A stretch of 64,000 nt of DNA from Deltaproteobacteria bacterium (GCA_024279255.1 JAJRRT010000078.1:1-64000); one strand, 5' to 3'; shown: positions 26,378-36,045, numbered from the stretch's first letter. The notes: generated by a model not told the origin, from the letters alone. Made by a program: numbers and translations.

Positions 26378-27727
26378 ATGAACATGAAATCCGAAAATAC
26401 CATGACCGGACAAGAAATGGTCGCCCTGTGTAAAAAACATACATTATTTTCCTGGTCAGCGACGAATGCGGTCAACCCGATTCCATGGTCAAAAGCTGAG
26501 GGCATCTACTTTTGGGACACAGAAGGCAAACGCTACACTGATCTGAGCTCTCAGCTGGTCTGTACCAACCTAGGATACGGCAATCAGCATGTAATAGACG
26601 CCATCAAAAAACAAGTCGATGGGATCGCTTTTGCCGGCCCGAATATGGCAACGCAAATCCGCGCAGAAGTTTCGGAACTGCTGGCCAAATACACTCCCGG
26701 CGATCTGAATACATTTTTCTACACACCCGCCGGTGCTGAAGCGAACGAAAATGCAATCAAACTCGCCAAGCAGTATACTGGCCGCCAGAAAATTATGGTC
26801 CGCTACCGTTCCTACCATGGTGCTACCGCTGGTGCCGTGACCCTGACTGGCGACCCACGTCGTTGGCCTGCCGAGCCAAGCATTCCTGGCGTTATTCGCG
26901 TTTTCGATCCCTATGAGTACCGCTGTACCTTTAATGCAAATGGCTGCGAAGGCTGTTCTATGCCTTGCGTCGCTCACATCGAAGAAACTATCCAGTATGA
27001 AGGACCAAACAATATTGCCGCCTTCATCATTGAAACCGTTACCGGAACCAACGGCGTCATCATACCACCAACCGGCTACCTGAAAGCAGTGCGTGAACTC
27101 TGCACCAAATACGGAATCATGATGGTCTGCGACGAAGTCATGGTCGGCTTGGGTCGTACCGGCAAATGGTTCACCGTCGATCACTGGGACGTTGTTCCTG
27201 ACATGATCACCATGGCCAAAGGGCTGACCTCTGCGTACTTGCCACTCGGTTGCGTGGCGATGAGTGACAAAATCGCAGCTCACTTTAGTGACAATGTCTT
27301 CGTTGGCGGCCTGACCTACAATGCCCATCCAATGTGTCTCGCTGCGGCAAAGGCCGTACTTGAGGTGCTGGTAGCTGAAGATCTGATCGGCAACTCTGAA
27401 CGCATGGGCAAGGTAATGGCAGGGTTGATGGCTGACCTCAAAGAAAAGCACCCTTCGGTTGGCGATGTACGTTCACTCGGCTTATTTGGCGCCTTCGAAC
27501 TGGTCAAAAATCGTCAAACCAAAGAGATGCTGGCCCCCTTCAACGGGACCAGCGAACCGATGAACAAGCTCGGCGCATACCTGAAGCAGAACGGTATCTC
27601 GACAATGATCCACTGGAACAAGCTGTTCTGCTGTCCGCCGCTGACCATCACCGAAAAACAGTTGCGTGAAACCTTTGCCATTCTTGATGAAGGGCTGAAG
27701 ATCACCGACCAAGCAGTCGAAGGTTAG
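26378..27727 (+). CDS. Class III aminotransferase (second, possibly taurine/beta-alanine type)
   Basis: 449 residues. AGGAG lies well placed before the ATG. PLP motifs: TPAGAEANENAIKLAKQYTG, YRSYHGATAG, MVCDEVMVGLGRTGKW and the Schiff-base Lys in ITMAKGLTSAYLPLG near 285. An insert with Cys (CTFNANGCEGCSMPC near 190) is a feature of one class III subgroup that includes taurine:pyruvate and related omega-aminotransferases. It is clearly not an allele of the 447-residue enzyme across the regulator. Together the two could handle beta-alanine and beta-aminoisobutyrate, or use different keto acids; 2-oxoglutarate would tie in with the glutamate dehydrogenase gene that follows. Confidence 0.85.
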   Translation: MNMKSENTMTGQEMVALCKKHTLFSWSATNAVNPIPWSKAEGIYFWDTEGKRYTDLSSQLVCTNLGYGNQHVIDAIKKQVDGIAFAGPNMATQIRAEVSELLAKYTPGDLNTFFYTPAGAEANENAIKLAKQYTGRQKIMVRYRSYHGATAGAVTLTGDPRRWPAEPSIPGVIRVFDPYEYRCTFNANGCEGCSMPCVAHIEETIQYEGPNNIAAFIIETVTGTNGVIIPPTGYLKAVRELCTKYGIMMVCDEVMVGLGRTGKWFTVDHWDVVPDMITMAKGLTSAYLPLGCVAMSDKIAAHFSDNVFVGGLTYNAHPMCLAAAKAVLEVLVAEDLIGNSERMGKVMAGLMADLKEKHPSVGDVRSLGLFGAFELVKNRQTKEMLAPFNGTSEPMNKLGAYLKQNGISTMIHWNKLFCCPPLTITEKQLRETFAILDEGLKITDQAVEG

Positions 27728-27743
27728 ACCGCAGAACTTCATA

Positions 27744-27792
27744 TAGGCCAAACAGGTGCCCCCTCCCCTCACAGTCGCACCTGCTTGGCCTA
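27744..27792 (+). terminator. Hairpin between aminotransferase and glutamate dehydrogenase genes
   Basis: A 16-bp stem with one mismatch (TAGGCCAAACAGGTGC against GCACCTGCTTGGCCTA) and a 17-base loop begins 17 bases after the aminotransferase stop. No T-tract follows, so partial read-through into the next gene is likely. Confidence 0.5.
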
Positions 27793-27852
27793 TGTCAACC
27801 GGTCCATAAGCGTATCGGCAACCACTGACCCTGAAGGTACAGGATTAAACGC

Positions 27853-30800
27853 ATGAGTCCAAAATCAGACCAGCGGACATATCGGGATGCCACGACAAGG
27901 GTCAAGTCAGGCGAAAAAATGACCAAAGAAAACCTGGCCTGGCTCGAGGAGCAGATGCCCCCCTATTTTGCTATTACCATGCAGGATGAAGTGGGAGCGG
28001 TCGGTGACCTTGCCGCCAGGCTTCAGGACTTGAAGAGTAATAAAAGAATAGTCCTGGCAGACCGGGATGACACCTTCATTCTGGCACGCCTGAACCGTCC
28101 CGGCTCCCTTTACGAGACCCTGCAATCGCTAGAAGACAAAGAGATCACCTATTCGCAGACCACTCAGTCACGTGAACCGATCCCTGGCACGGAACACAAA
28201 CTTGAAGTGCTGCGATTCGAGTTCAGACGTAAGACAAACGAAGAAATCAACAATACTTGCGAAGTGATGATTCCCACTGGGATCGAGGAGAGTGTCGCCG
28301 CTGCCCTGAAACAGCACTACCCACGGGACAGTCGGAGCAAACTCGACCGACAGCTGCAACTGCTCTGGCTGAACAATGAGAACTACGTGCGCATCTCACC
28401 TGCCAGAAGAATTGCACAGACCCTCTGGCTCTACGCCAAGGGCAACGACCATGGTGGCATCTATCTCGATATCGAGGAGACCGAAGAGCCAGCCGAAGAG
28501 CGCGAATACCGCATCATGTTTGCCGTCGGCAACCCTCCGCGAAGAGGTTTCCTGCAGCAGATTTTTGAGGTCTTCAATCGTCTCAACATTGGGGTAAACC
28601 GCGCCTACAACCTGAATATCAACAACGGCATCCACCCCTACTTTCTTGGTACCTTTTATGTCAGGATACAAGAGAACAGGTTTCTGGCCAAAGAAACCGA
28701 ACTCTATAACCGGCTAAAAAAAGAGCTCTACAACATCCAGATTCTCCGAAAAGAATCCTTCGCTTACGAGAATTTCGTTACCGAAGGGATAATGACCGGT
28801 GAAGAGGCCTCACTGGTTAACGCCTTTATCGCCTTCTGTCATACCCAGCTCGCACCGGACCCCTATGACTTTGAAGATGTCATGCGCGCCTTCAATTCCC
28901 ATCCCGACATGTCTCTGCAGTTGGTCGAGCTGTTTCGCGTGCGTTTCGATCCAGAGGTGGAAAACCGTGATACGCTATTCCGCCTGACTCTGGAAAAGAC
29001 AGCTGGTCTGATTGAGGAATTCAACACCGGTCGCCGCTACATCGACAGGGTCAGACGGGTAGTTTTCAGATGTTGCCTGACCTTTATTAAGCACACCCTG
29101 AAGACCAACTTTTTCGTCCCCGAAAAACACGCACTCTCCTTCCGCCTCGACCCCGCATATCTTAAGGATCTCGATCCCCAGTGCGTCTCCGATCTGCCCG
29201 AAGAACGTCCCTTTAGGATCACCTTCTTTTTTGCCCGCTACGGTTGCGGTTTCCATATCGGCTTCTCGGATATCGCCCGCGGCGGCTGGCGAACAATCAT
29301 TACCGACGGCCGGGACGACTATGTCACTAACGCCAGCACCCTGTTCAAAGAGGTCTATGTCCTGGCTCACACCCAGCACCTCAAGAACAAAGATATCTAC
29401 GAGGGTGGGTCGAAGATGGGGGCGATCCTGGTCGCAACCGATCTAAACGATAAAGATCTGGTCACCCAACGTCTCTACCGTCTCCAACACGGCTTCATCA
29501 ATGCCTTCTTCGATATCTTCGTGACTGAAAACGGCCAAGCAAAAGACCCTCATGTCATCGATTATTACGGCGAGGATGAAGCGATCGAACTTGGTCCCGA
29601 CGAGAATATGCACAACTCCATGATCGAGCATATTGCCAAGCTATCGACCAAGCGCGGCTACATGCTTGGAGCGGGGGTCATGTCGAGCAAACAGGTGGGC
29701 ATCAATCATAAAGAGTACGGTGTCACCTCTGCTGGCGTCGTCAAATTTGCCGAAATTGCCATGCGTGAGCAAGGGGTGGATATCCACCACGACCCCTTCT
29801 CGGTCAAGTTCACTGGTGGTCCTAACGGCGACGTGGCCGGAAACGCCATGCGTCTACTACTCGAACGTTGCCCCAAAGCACAGATCCGGCTGGTCCTGGA
29901 CGGGACAGGGGCGGTTTATGATCCGCAAGGAGTCGATCACACCGAACTGCAGCGGATTCTGTTGCAGAACGACGTGGAGGATTTTGCCCCGCAGACACTC
30001 AAGACGGGCGGATTCATGCTGTTCCGCAGCGTGCACCGTAAGGAAGGACTACGTAAACTCTACAAAAAAATAGTCCGCACCGATACCAGTCTTGCCGAAG
30101 AGTGGCTAACCCAGGACGAGTTCAATCGCGAGTTCAACAGCCTACCCTTCTGCGTCGAGACAGATCTGTTTATCCCTGCTGGAGGCCGGCCTGAAACAAT
30201 AAATGACGACAACTGGCAAAAGTTTTTTAACGAGAAGAACACGCCCACGGCGCGGGTTATCGTTGAAGGTGCCAATTCTTTTCTCACCCCTGAAGCCCGC
30301 ACCCGCCTACAGCAGAAGGGCATTGTCATCATGCGGGATGCCTCGGCCAACAAGTGCGGCGTCATCTCTTCATCCTACGAGATCATCGCCAACCTGCTGC
30401 TGAGTGATGAGGAGTTTATCGCCGACAAAGAGCGGTATGTATCAGATGTTCTGGACATCCTTGAGCAGCGCGCTGGCGACGAAGCCGAACTGATTTTCCG
30501 GCGTCACCGGGAGACAGGAAACCGCCTCTCTTACACTGAGATATCGGACTCCATCAGCATGGAGATCAACACCCATTACGCCAGACTGTTCAGCTTTTTC
30601 CAGCAGCGTCCTCATCTGTGTGAGCAGTCGTTGTTTGACCAAGTAATGCTTGAACACTTGCCGCGCATCATCAAGGAAAAGAATATCTACCGACAACGGC
30701 TGCAAAATCTGCCAGCAAAATATCAGTACGCCATCCTCGCCAGTGAAATTGCCTCCTCACTGATCTACCGGGGCGACCGGGACGCAGAATTCGAGGAGAT

Positions 30801-30879
30801 GCTGACCGGCCACCTGAAAAGGAGTTTCCCCAGTCCGGATTCGGAAAACATACTACAATCAGTGGCACAATCAGCTTGA
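27853..30879 (+). CDS. Large NAD-dependent glutamate dehydrogenase
   Basis: 1008 residues, the size of the large (about 115 kDa) NAD-GDH class. The N-terminal half (to about 440) holds regulatory ACT-like segments (DEVGAVGDLAARL, LNRPGSLYETL). The catalytic part follows with YGCGFHIGFSDIARGGWRTI, the substrate Lys region EGGSKMGAILVATDLNDKDL, and the Rossmann portion GPNGDVAGNAMRLLLE with the NAD site. VEGANSFLTPEAR is near the end. It oxidises glutamate to 2-oxoglutarate, ammonia and NADH, which would recycle the amino acceptor of the aminotransferases upstream. Co-oriented with aminotransferase 2 and 125 bases away. Confidence 0.9.
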   Translation: MSPKSDQRTYRDATTRVKSGEKMTKENLAWLEEQMPPYFAITMQDEVGAVGDLAARLQDLKSNKRIVLADRDDTFILARLNRPGSLYETLQSLEDKEITYSQTTQSREPIPGTEHKLEVLRFEFRRKTNEEINNTCEVMIPTGIEESVAAALKQHYPRDSRSKLDRQLQLLWLNNENYVRISPARRIAQTLWLYAKGNDHGGIYLDIEETEEPAEEREYRIMFAVGNPPRRGFLQQIFEVFNRLNIGVNRAYNLNINNGIHPYFLGTFYVRIQENRFLAKETELYNRLKKELYNIQILRKESFAYENFVTEGIMTGEEASLVNAFIAFCHTQLAPDPYDFEDVMRAFNSHPDMSLQLVELFRVRFDPEVENRDTLFRLTLEKTAGLIEEFNTGRRYIDRVRRVVFRCCLTFIKHTLKTNFFVPEKHALSFRLDPAYLKDLDPQCVSDLPEERPFRITFFFARYGCGFHIGFSDIARGGWRTIITDGRDDYVTNASTLFKEVYVLAHTQHLKNKDIYEGGSKMGAILVATDLNDKDLVTQRLYRLQHGFINAFFDIFVTENGQAKDPHVIDYYGEDEAIELGPDENMHNSMIEHIAKLSTKRGYMLGAGVMSSKQVGINHKEYGVTSAGVVKFAEIAMREQGVDIHHDPFSVKFTGGPNGDVAGNAMRLLLERCPKAQIRLVLDGTGAVYDPQGVDHTELQRILLQNDVEDFAPQTLKTGGFMLFRSVHRKEGLRKLYKKIVRTDTSLAEEWLTQDEFNREFNSLPFCVETDLFIPAGGRPETINDDNWQKFFNEKNTPTARVIVEGANSFLTPEARTRLQQKGIVIMRDASANKCGVISSSYEIIANLLLSDEEFIADKERYVSDVLDILEQRAGDEAELIFRRHRETGNRLSYTEISDSISMEINTHYARLFSFFQQRPHLCEQSLFDQVMLEHLPRIIKEKNIYRQRLQNLPAKYQYAILASEIASSLIYRGDRDAEFEEMLTGHLKRSFPSPDSENILQSVAQSA

Positions 30880-30910
30880 AACAAACGTCTCACCATGGAT
30901 GACGTCGCTT

Positions 30911-31048
30911 ATGAATACAGACAGGATCCAAGGTCTGATCAAGGAAGGTAGCATGTTAAAAGTTGGCAAGGAGGGCACTGCCTACTGGAACAAGGATTGC
31001 GTGATGATACCGACAGAAAATAGCTTTCGGCACAAGGATTATCTATAA
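30911..31048 (+). CDS. Small hypothetical protein (45 residues)
   Basis: ATG to TAA with the stop immediately followed by the ATG of the YbaK-type gene, which suggests translational coupling. The product is hydrophilic with two short Gly/Lys segments and a single Cys. No good ribosome binding site is seen and I do not recognise it; it could be the tail of a decayed gene. Confidence 0.35.
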   Translation: MNTDRIQGLIKEGSMLKVGKEGTAYWNKDCVMIPTENSFRHKDYL

Positions 31049-31510
31049 ATGCCCACAGCCAATGACGTAGCGAGCTATCTCTCCCAGCACCGGATAGAGG
31101 TCTTAAGATTTAGCGAACGGACTCCCGATGCGGTAAGTCAAGCCGCTGCCGTCGGCTGCTCGGTCGCGGAGGTTGCAAAGAGTATCCTGTTGACTGTTGG
31201 GGACAGCTCGGTGCTGATCATCACCTGCGGTGACACTAAATTCAACAGTTCAAAGCTAAAAAAAGCGGCGGGTCTGTCCGGGAAAGTTAGGTTGGCTGCG
31301 GCTGAAACAGTCGAACCGCTGACTGGTTATGCACCAGGCGGTGTCACCCCTTTTCTCCTGCCAAAAGAGCTACCGGTCCTCCTCGACACCTCTATGCGCC
31401 AATTCGACAGGGTCTACCCCGCCGCCGGTAATGACTACTCGGCGGCTCCAGTCACTTTTGAGCAACTCCTGGAGTTGACCGGAGGCAAGGAGGCTGAAAT
31501 CTGTTCTTAG
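31049..31510 (+). CDS. YbaK/ProX-type aminoacyl-tRNA deacylase
   Basis: 153 residues, one YbaK/EbsC domain, which clears mischarged tRNA such as Cys- or Ala-tRNA-Pro in trans. Typical features: VGCSVAEVAKSILL near 38, the catalytic-region Lys in KTLL/KSILL position, SSKLKKAAGLSGKVRLA and TGYAPGGVTPF (GXXXP loop) near 95, and a C-terminal AGNDYSAAPVTFEQLLELT. Start ATG abuts the small upstream frame. No functional link to the pyrimidine genes is evident. Confidence 0.88.
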   Translation: MPTANDVASYLSQHRIEVLRFSERTPDAVSQAAAVGCSVAEVAKSILLTVGDSSVLIITCGDTKFNSSKLKKAAGLSGKVRLAAAETVEPLTGYAPGGVTPFLLPKELPVLLDTSMRQFDRVYPAAGNDYSAAPVTFEQLLELTGGKEAEICS

Positions 31511-31566
31511 CCGCCCCAGATAGAGCCTGATTCATTAAATGGCCGCGAGCTGGGAAAGTAAAAAAA

Positions 31567-31581
31567 CCGTCCAGAGGACGG
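31567..31581. repeat. Short hairpin at the presumed right end of the IS200 remnant
   Basis: CCGTCC-AGA-GGACGG preceded by A6, placed downstream of the transposase remnant. IS200/IS605 elements carry subterminal hairpins recognised by TnpA, so this may be the right-end structure, though exact ends are not defined. Confidence 0.35.
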
Positions 31582-31649
31582 GCCATTGAAAGTCGACCGG
31601 AGCGGGCGATACCAGCTACCCCCGTGACTTCTGTCGTTTAATACTAAAA

Positions 31650-31868
31650 TTACTGCTGTTCTTCTATCTTTTCCTCACGTTTCTCTTGATACCGGACATA
31701 GCGCCGTATCATTTCTACGTCCATGCCTACGGTATCCACACAATATCCAGGTGCCCAAAGATAATTTCCCCAATATCGCTTCTTTCGTAGTTCCTTGAAA
31801 CGGCGTAACACCCGTATCGCGGTGCGACCTTTTATACGTCCCATCAACTCTGATATCGACACTTTCGA
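31650..31868 (-). pseudogene. IS200-family transposase remnant (C-terminal half)
   Basis: About 72 codons match the end of the Y1-type TnpA: SISELMGRIKGRTAIRV, then RKKRYWGNYLWAPGYCVDTVG, then IRRYVRYQEK. The last part includes the catalytic Tyr region of this family. The N-terminal half with the HUH metal motif is missing; upstream codons read as unrelated sequence abutting the diguanylate cyclase gene. The fragment is therefore inactive on its own. Insertion by an IS200 element followed by deletion into the flank explains it best. Confidence 0.8.
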
Positions 31869-31891
31869 TGCCTGGATAATTGCCGGGAATT

Positions 31892-32821
31892 CTAGACATC
31901 CCGCCAACAGTTTCTACCAGCCTGTTTGGCGGCATACATGGCCGTGTCGGAAGCTATCTCCAGTTCTCGCGGTTCTGTGCCATTATCAGGAAACAGGCTG
32001 ATGCCGATGCTGGCAGTTATCGTCACTTCAGCTCCGTTGACCTTGAATGGCTGCCGGAATTCATTCAGTACCTTTTCGGCGATTTTCTCCAGTTGCAGAC
32101 GCCCATTGCAGTCGGTAATTATGACACAGAACTCGTCACCACCCTGACGACAGATGGTGTCGAGATCCCTTTTGCAACAGGATTCGATGCGCTTACTAGC
32201 TTCCACCAATACTTGGTCTCCGGCTTCGTGGCCGAAGTTGTCATTTACCTGTTTGAAGTGATCCAGGTCCAGATACAGCAAGCCGAATTCCATTTTATAA
32301 CGGTGTGACTTGCCGATCGCCTGTGACAACCGGTCTTCGAACAGCCTCCGGTTGGGAAGACCGGTAAGCGGGTCATGAAACGCGAGGTCGCAAATTTTCT
32401 TTTGTTCATCCTTTAGTCGCTTCATGTTAGCAATAGTGCCCGCACAGCGCCTTACCGACCAGAGCAATTCCTCTGTCTTGACCGGCTTAAGAATGTAGTC
32501 ATTGAAACCAAGTTCGATTGCCGAAATAAGGCACTCAGTCTCACAATTTACAGAAGTGGCAATAATCTGGACATCGGCATCCCGCTGCCTGATATGCCGT
32601 GCCAGTTCAATACCGTTCATAGCAGGCATATTGATATCAGTCACGACAACGGGGTAGCGGTGCAATTTAATTTTGTTAAACGCTTCATGGCCGTTTACAG
32701 CAGTAGTAACGGTGCAACCATGCTTGGCAAGTATTTGCGTTATGAACATCAATGAGGTGGGATCGTCTTCGACGACAAGGATGTCAAGGCTCTCCAGCTT
32801 GAACGAAGATGTCCTGATCAT
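31892..32821 (-). CDS. Response regulator with GGDEF domain (diguanylate cyclase)
   Basis: 309 residues. Receiver at about 12-130 with acidic pair VEDD, phosphoacceptor Asp in VVTDINMPAMNG and Lys in LKPVK. GGDEF domain at about 148-305, with DPLTGLPNRR, an intact GGDEF active loop near 228 and the RxxD inhibitory site five residues upstream (RDLD). So it should make c-di-GMP when phosphorylated and be subject to product inhibition. Its ATG overlaps the stop of the hybrid kinase gene by four bases, so kinase and cyclase are coupled. The IS200 remnant begins just after its stop without evident damage to the domain. Confidence 0.93.
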   Translation of the reverse strand: MIRTSSFKLESLDILVVEDDPTSLMFITQILAKHGCTVTTAVNGHEAFNKIKLHRYPVVVTDINMPAMNGIELARHIRQRDADVQIIATSVNCETECLISAIELGFNDYILKPVKTEELLWSVRRCAGTIANMKRLKDEQKKICDLAFHDPLTGLPNRRLFEDRLSQAIGKSHRYKMEFGLLYLDLDHFKQVNDNFGHEAGDQVLVEASKRIESCCKRDLDTICRQGGDEFCVIITDCNGRLQLEKIAEKVLNEFRQPFKVNGAEVTITASIGISLFPDNGTEPRELEIASDTAMYAAKQAGRNCWRDV

Positions 32822-35800
32822 GCAGTTTTCTCCACAACTCGCCTCATCTCACCCACTAGAGCCTTGATATCAACCGGCTTTGCCAAATAACCGTCAAAAC
32901 CCATCTGCAGATATTTATCCTTGTCACCCATGAATGCGTATGCTGTTAGTGCTATCACCGGAAGGCGATTTTCGCGACCACTCTCTCGCTCACGGATAAT
33001 CTGTAGCACAGTATCACCGGTCATCTCCGGCATCTGGATATCCATAAACACCAGGTCAAATGTATTTATTTTCAGAGCATCAAGAGCAAGTCTGCCATTT
33101 TTAACCACCGTGACCTGATGCCCCATTTTTTCCAGCAGTATTGTCATATATTTGATATTGATCGGATTGTCTTCTGCTAACAGGATCTTCTGGGCAGGGC
33201 CATCCAAAAGCATTTGAGATCTTTCTTCTTCCACATGCGAAGGTAAGCTGACAACCCTCAATGGCAGTCGCAGATAAAATGTACTACCGACCGCTTCCCG
33301 GCTTTCCACGCGGAGGCTGCCACCCATGAGTTCAGCCAGATGCTGGCTGATAGTCAGCCCCAACCCGGTACCGCCGTAATGCCGGGTGGTGGTGCCGTCA
33401 GCTTGGCTAAATGGTTCAAAGATATGCTCCAGTGTCTCCGGCGGAATGCCGATGCCGCTATCCTGTATCGCTATATCCAGAAGCACTGTGGAATCCCGAT
33501 GTTCGACCATGGATACAGTTAATAGGATGGCACCCTTTTCGGTGAATTTGAGGGCATTATCCAGCAGGTTGAGCAGTATCTGCTTGATCCGCAGTTGGTC
33601 ACCAAGCAGAGTATCGGGCAGATCGGTTGGAATGCTGATATCGTAGGAGATACCCTTGTTGAAAATTCGCGACTTTTGGATATTAAACAGTTCTCTTACA
33701 CATTTACGCAGATCGAAAACATCCAGGGTGATGCCCAGTTTATCGACTTCAATTTTGGAAAGATCAAGGATGTCATTGATCAACGTCAGCAAGTTGTTGC
33801 CTGAAGTGGAGATTGCCTCAAGAAAACCCTGCTGTTCTTCGGTAACTTCGGTCTGCGCCAGCAACTGACTCATCCCGAGGATACCGTTCATGGGGGTACG
33901 GATCTCATGGCTCATGTTGGCCAAAAATTCACTCTTGGCACGATTGGCTGATTCGGCAGCGACTTTTGCCCTGATGAGATCCTCTTCCATCTGCCTCTTT
34001 TCGGTGATGTCTTCTAATAGCCAGATAGTCCCGTTTGTCATGTCATCCGGGGTGACGGCCCTACCAACATATCTCACATGAATGCGGGCACCATCTTTTC
34101 GTACCAATTTCTGCACGGATTCAAATGTCTTCCCTTCTGAAAGAACCGGATAGACTTCTTCCCCAAACAGGTCGTATGCTTCTTGGGAAGGGTACAACAT
34201 TCTGGTGGTCTTTCCTTCCAACTCCTCTTTTAAATATCCAAACATTTCTGCAGTTTTATGATTGACCCACATCAGTTTTCTATCAACAATTTTGGTAATT
34301 CCAAGCGGGGCCGTTTCAAGAATCAGATTCTGCTCTCTGGTGAGTTTGATTATTCGCTCTTTATTTTTCTTGTTCTCGGTAATGTCGCGATGAGAAGACT
34401 GAAATAATATCTTCCCGTCCAGAGTTATCGCATTGGCAGCAACCTCCAAAAAAATGCTATGGCCATCTTTATGATAGTGTTCAGCTTCGAAATTGAGTTT
34501 TTCTCCATCCAGTAGTCGTTTTTTTCTCTCTTGAACGAGTTTTGCTGTTTCTGGGGTATCCAGCTCATGTAGGTTCATTGTGAGCATTTCATCTACGGTG
34601 TATCCGTGTATATGTGCAAAGGATTTGTTTACTGCGATAATTCGGCCATTCGTATCTATAATGAAAATGCCATCAAGAGCCTGGTCAAACAAGGATCGAT
34701 ATTTTTCTTCGCTTTTTCGTAGTATTTCATCCGCTTGCTTGCGTTCGGTGATGTCAAGATGCGTCCCGCTGACCCGTAAAGGTTTGTGATCTTCGGTCCA
34801 TTCCGCCACCCGGCCACGATCAAGTACCCAGATCCATTCTCCGTTCTTGTGGCGCATGCGTGTTTCAACCTCGTAGTAATCCAATTCCCCCTTGAAGTTC
34901 TGTTCCAATAACTCCCCACTGGTCTTTAAATCGTCCGGGTGAGCAAGTCTCTCCCATGTTTCAATTGAAACCGGTGCCAGTTCTTCCAGTGTATAGCCGA
35001 CTATTTCAGCCCAGCGCTCATTGAAGGTCGTTTCACCCGTCTGGACATTCCATTCCCAGGTGCCAGCGTTTGTCCCTTCAATGATATTGACCAATCTTTG
35101 TTGCGATTCCTTGTAAATAAACTCACTTTTACTTAAAGCCGACTGAGCCTGTTTGCGTTCCGTGATGTCGTGAATAATCGAAAAAAGATAATCCTTATCA
35201 TGAAGAGGGACCAGGCTGCAGGACACATCTACATCCTTGATAGAACCGTTTGCCAGTCGATGTTGAAACTCAGATTGAGCTTGTTTTTGCTCACAGGCTT
35301 CTTTCATACTTTTATAAATTTCTTCAGGAGGGAGGGTGTTGATCTCCTGAAGACTCATTTGCTTCAGTGTCTCACGAGACCACCCATAGAAATCTGCTGC
35401 GGCCTGGTTCGCGTTTTCGATCGCACCGCTATCAGGATCAATGACAAGTTTTATGGCAGAATGATTTTCAAACAAGCTTCGAAATGTTGTTTCGCTTTTT
35501 CTCAGCACGTCTTCGTTGCGAATCTGCTCCAGTTCATGAGCGCAACGTGTTGCCACGAGTTGGAGAACAGTTTCTGCGGCTTCCGGGTTATTTAGAACGG
35601 ATTGGCCCATGACTGCAACCAGACCAATCGCTTCACCCTTCGTACTCCAAAGCGGAATCCCTACGTAGCTTTCTGCACTCATATCAACAAGCAACTTGTC
35701 TTCAGGAAATAGATTTTGTACGCCGCTAGGATAGGAACAGAGATTTCCCCCTATAACATTTTCACATGGAGTGCCTTTGAGTGAATATTCAATGTCGGGA

Positions 35801-36015
35801 ATGATTTCCCCCGCAGCGTAGACACCAATAGTTCTGGCAGTGATTTTGTCTGGAAGGAGTTCATCAACCAGGGCGTATTCAACCCCAAGTTTCTGACCAA
35901 GAAAGGTAACGAGAGCAGTGAAAAACTCTTGGCGTGTCTCATCCCACCCAAGCTGTGCCATAAATCGAAGAGTTTCACTAGTCAGTTCCTGGAGATCCAA
36001 ACGATTATCAGTCAT
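32818..36015 (-). CDS. Hybrid sensor histidine kinase (GAF, four PAS, HisKA, HATPase, receiver)
   Basis: 1065 residues with no clear membrane segment, so a cytoplasmic sensor. Order: GAF-like (about 15-180), PAS domains at about 190-300, 310-440, 440-560 and 565-690, HisKA with the phosphorylated His in NMSHEIRTPMNG near 703, HATPase (NLLDNALKFTEKG, DSGIGIPPE, GGTGLGL), and a C-terminal receiver with Asp in VFMDIQMPEMTG near 990. Third gene of a leftward group wHTH regulator, Cys-pair regulator, hybrid kinase, receiver-GGDEF. The GGDEF partner suggests that its signal is turned into c-di-GMP. The ligand of the PAS or GAF domains cannot be read from sequence. Confidence 0.93.
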   Translation of the reverse strand: MTDNRLDLQELTSETLRFMAQLGWDETRQEFFTALVTFLGQKLGVEYALVDELLPDKITARTIGVYAAGEIIPDIEYSLKGTPCENVIGGNLCSYPSGVQNLFPEDKLLVDMSAESYVGIPLWSTKGEAIGLVAVMGQSVLNNPEAAETVLQLVATRCAHELEQIRNEDVLRKSETTFRSLFENHSAIKLVIDPDSGAIENANQAAADFYGWSRETLKQMSLQEINTLPPEEIYKSMKEACEQKQAQSEFQHRLANGSIKDVDVSCSLVPLHDKDYLFSIIHDITERKQAQSALSKSEFIYKESQQRLVNIIEGTNAGTWEWNVQTGETTFNERWAEIVGYTLEELAPVSIETWERLAHPDDLKTSGELLEQNFKGELDYYEVETRMRHKNGEWIWVLDRGRVAEWTEDHKPLRVSGTHLDITERKQADEILRKSEEKYRSLFDQALDGIFIIDTNGRIIAVNKSFAHIHGYTVDEMLTMNLHELDTPETAKLVQERKKRLLDGEKLNFEAEHYHKDGHSIFLEVAANAITLDGKILFQSSHRDITENKKNKERIIKLTREQNLILETAPLGITKIVDRKLMWVNHKTAEMFGYLKEELEGKTTRMLYPSQEAYDLFGEEVYPVLSEGKTFESVQKLVRKDGARIHVRYVGRAVTPDDMTNGTIWLLEDITEKRQMEEDLIRAKVAAESANRAKSEFLANMSHEIRTPMNGILGMSQLLAQTEVTEEQQGFLEAISTSGNNLLTLINDILDLSKIEVDKLGITLDVFDLRKCVRELFNIQKSRIFNKGISYDISIPTDLPDTLLGDQLRIKQILLNLLDNALKFTEKGAILLTVSMVEHRDSTVLLDIAIQDSGIGIPPETLEHIFEPFSQADGTTTRHYGGTGLGLTISQHLAELMGGSLRVESREAVGSTFYLRLPLRVVSLPSHVEEERSQMLLDGPAQKILLAEDNPINIKYMTILLEKMGHQVTVVKNGRLALDALKINTFDLVFMDIQMPEMTGDTVLQIIRERESGRENRLPVIALTAYAFMGDKDKYLQMGFDGYLAKPVDIKALVGEMRRVVEKTA

Positions 36016-36045
36016 GGGATATACCTCTCACCATCTTCGGCATGG

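Noticed and set aside
26570-27451. 293-codon leftward frame inside aminotransferase 2
   Set aside because: Antisense to a gene with complete PLP motifs; composition is typical of a mirror frame.
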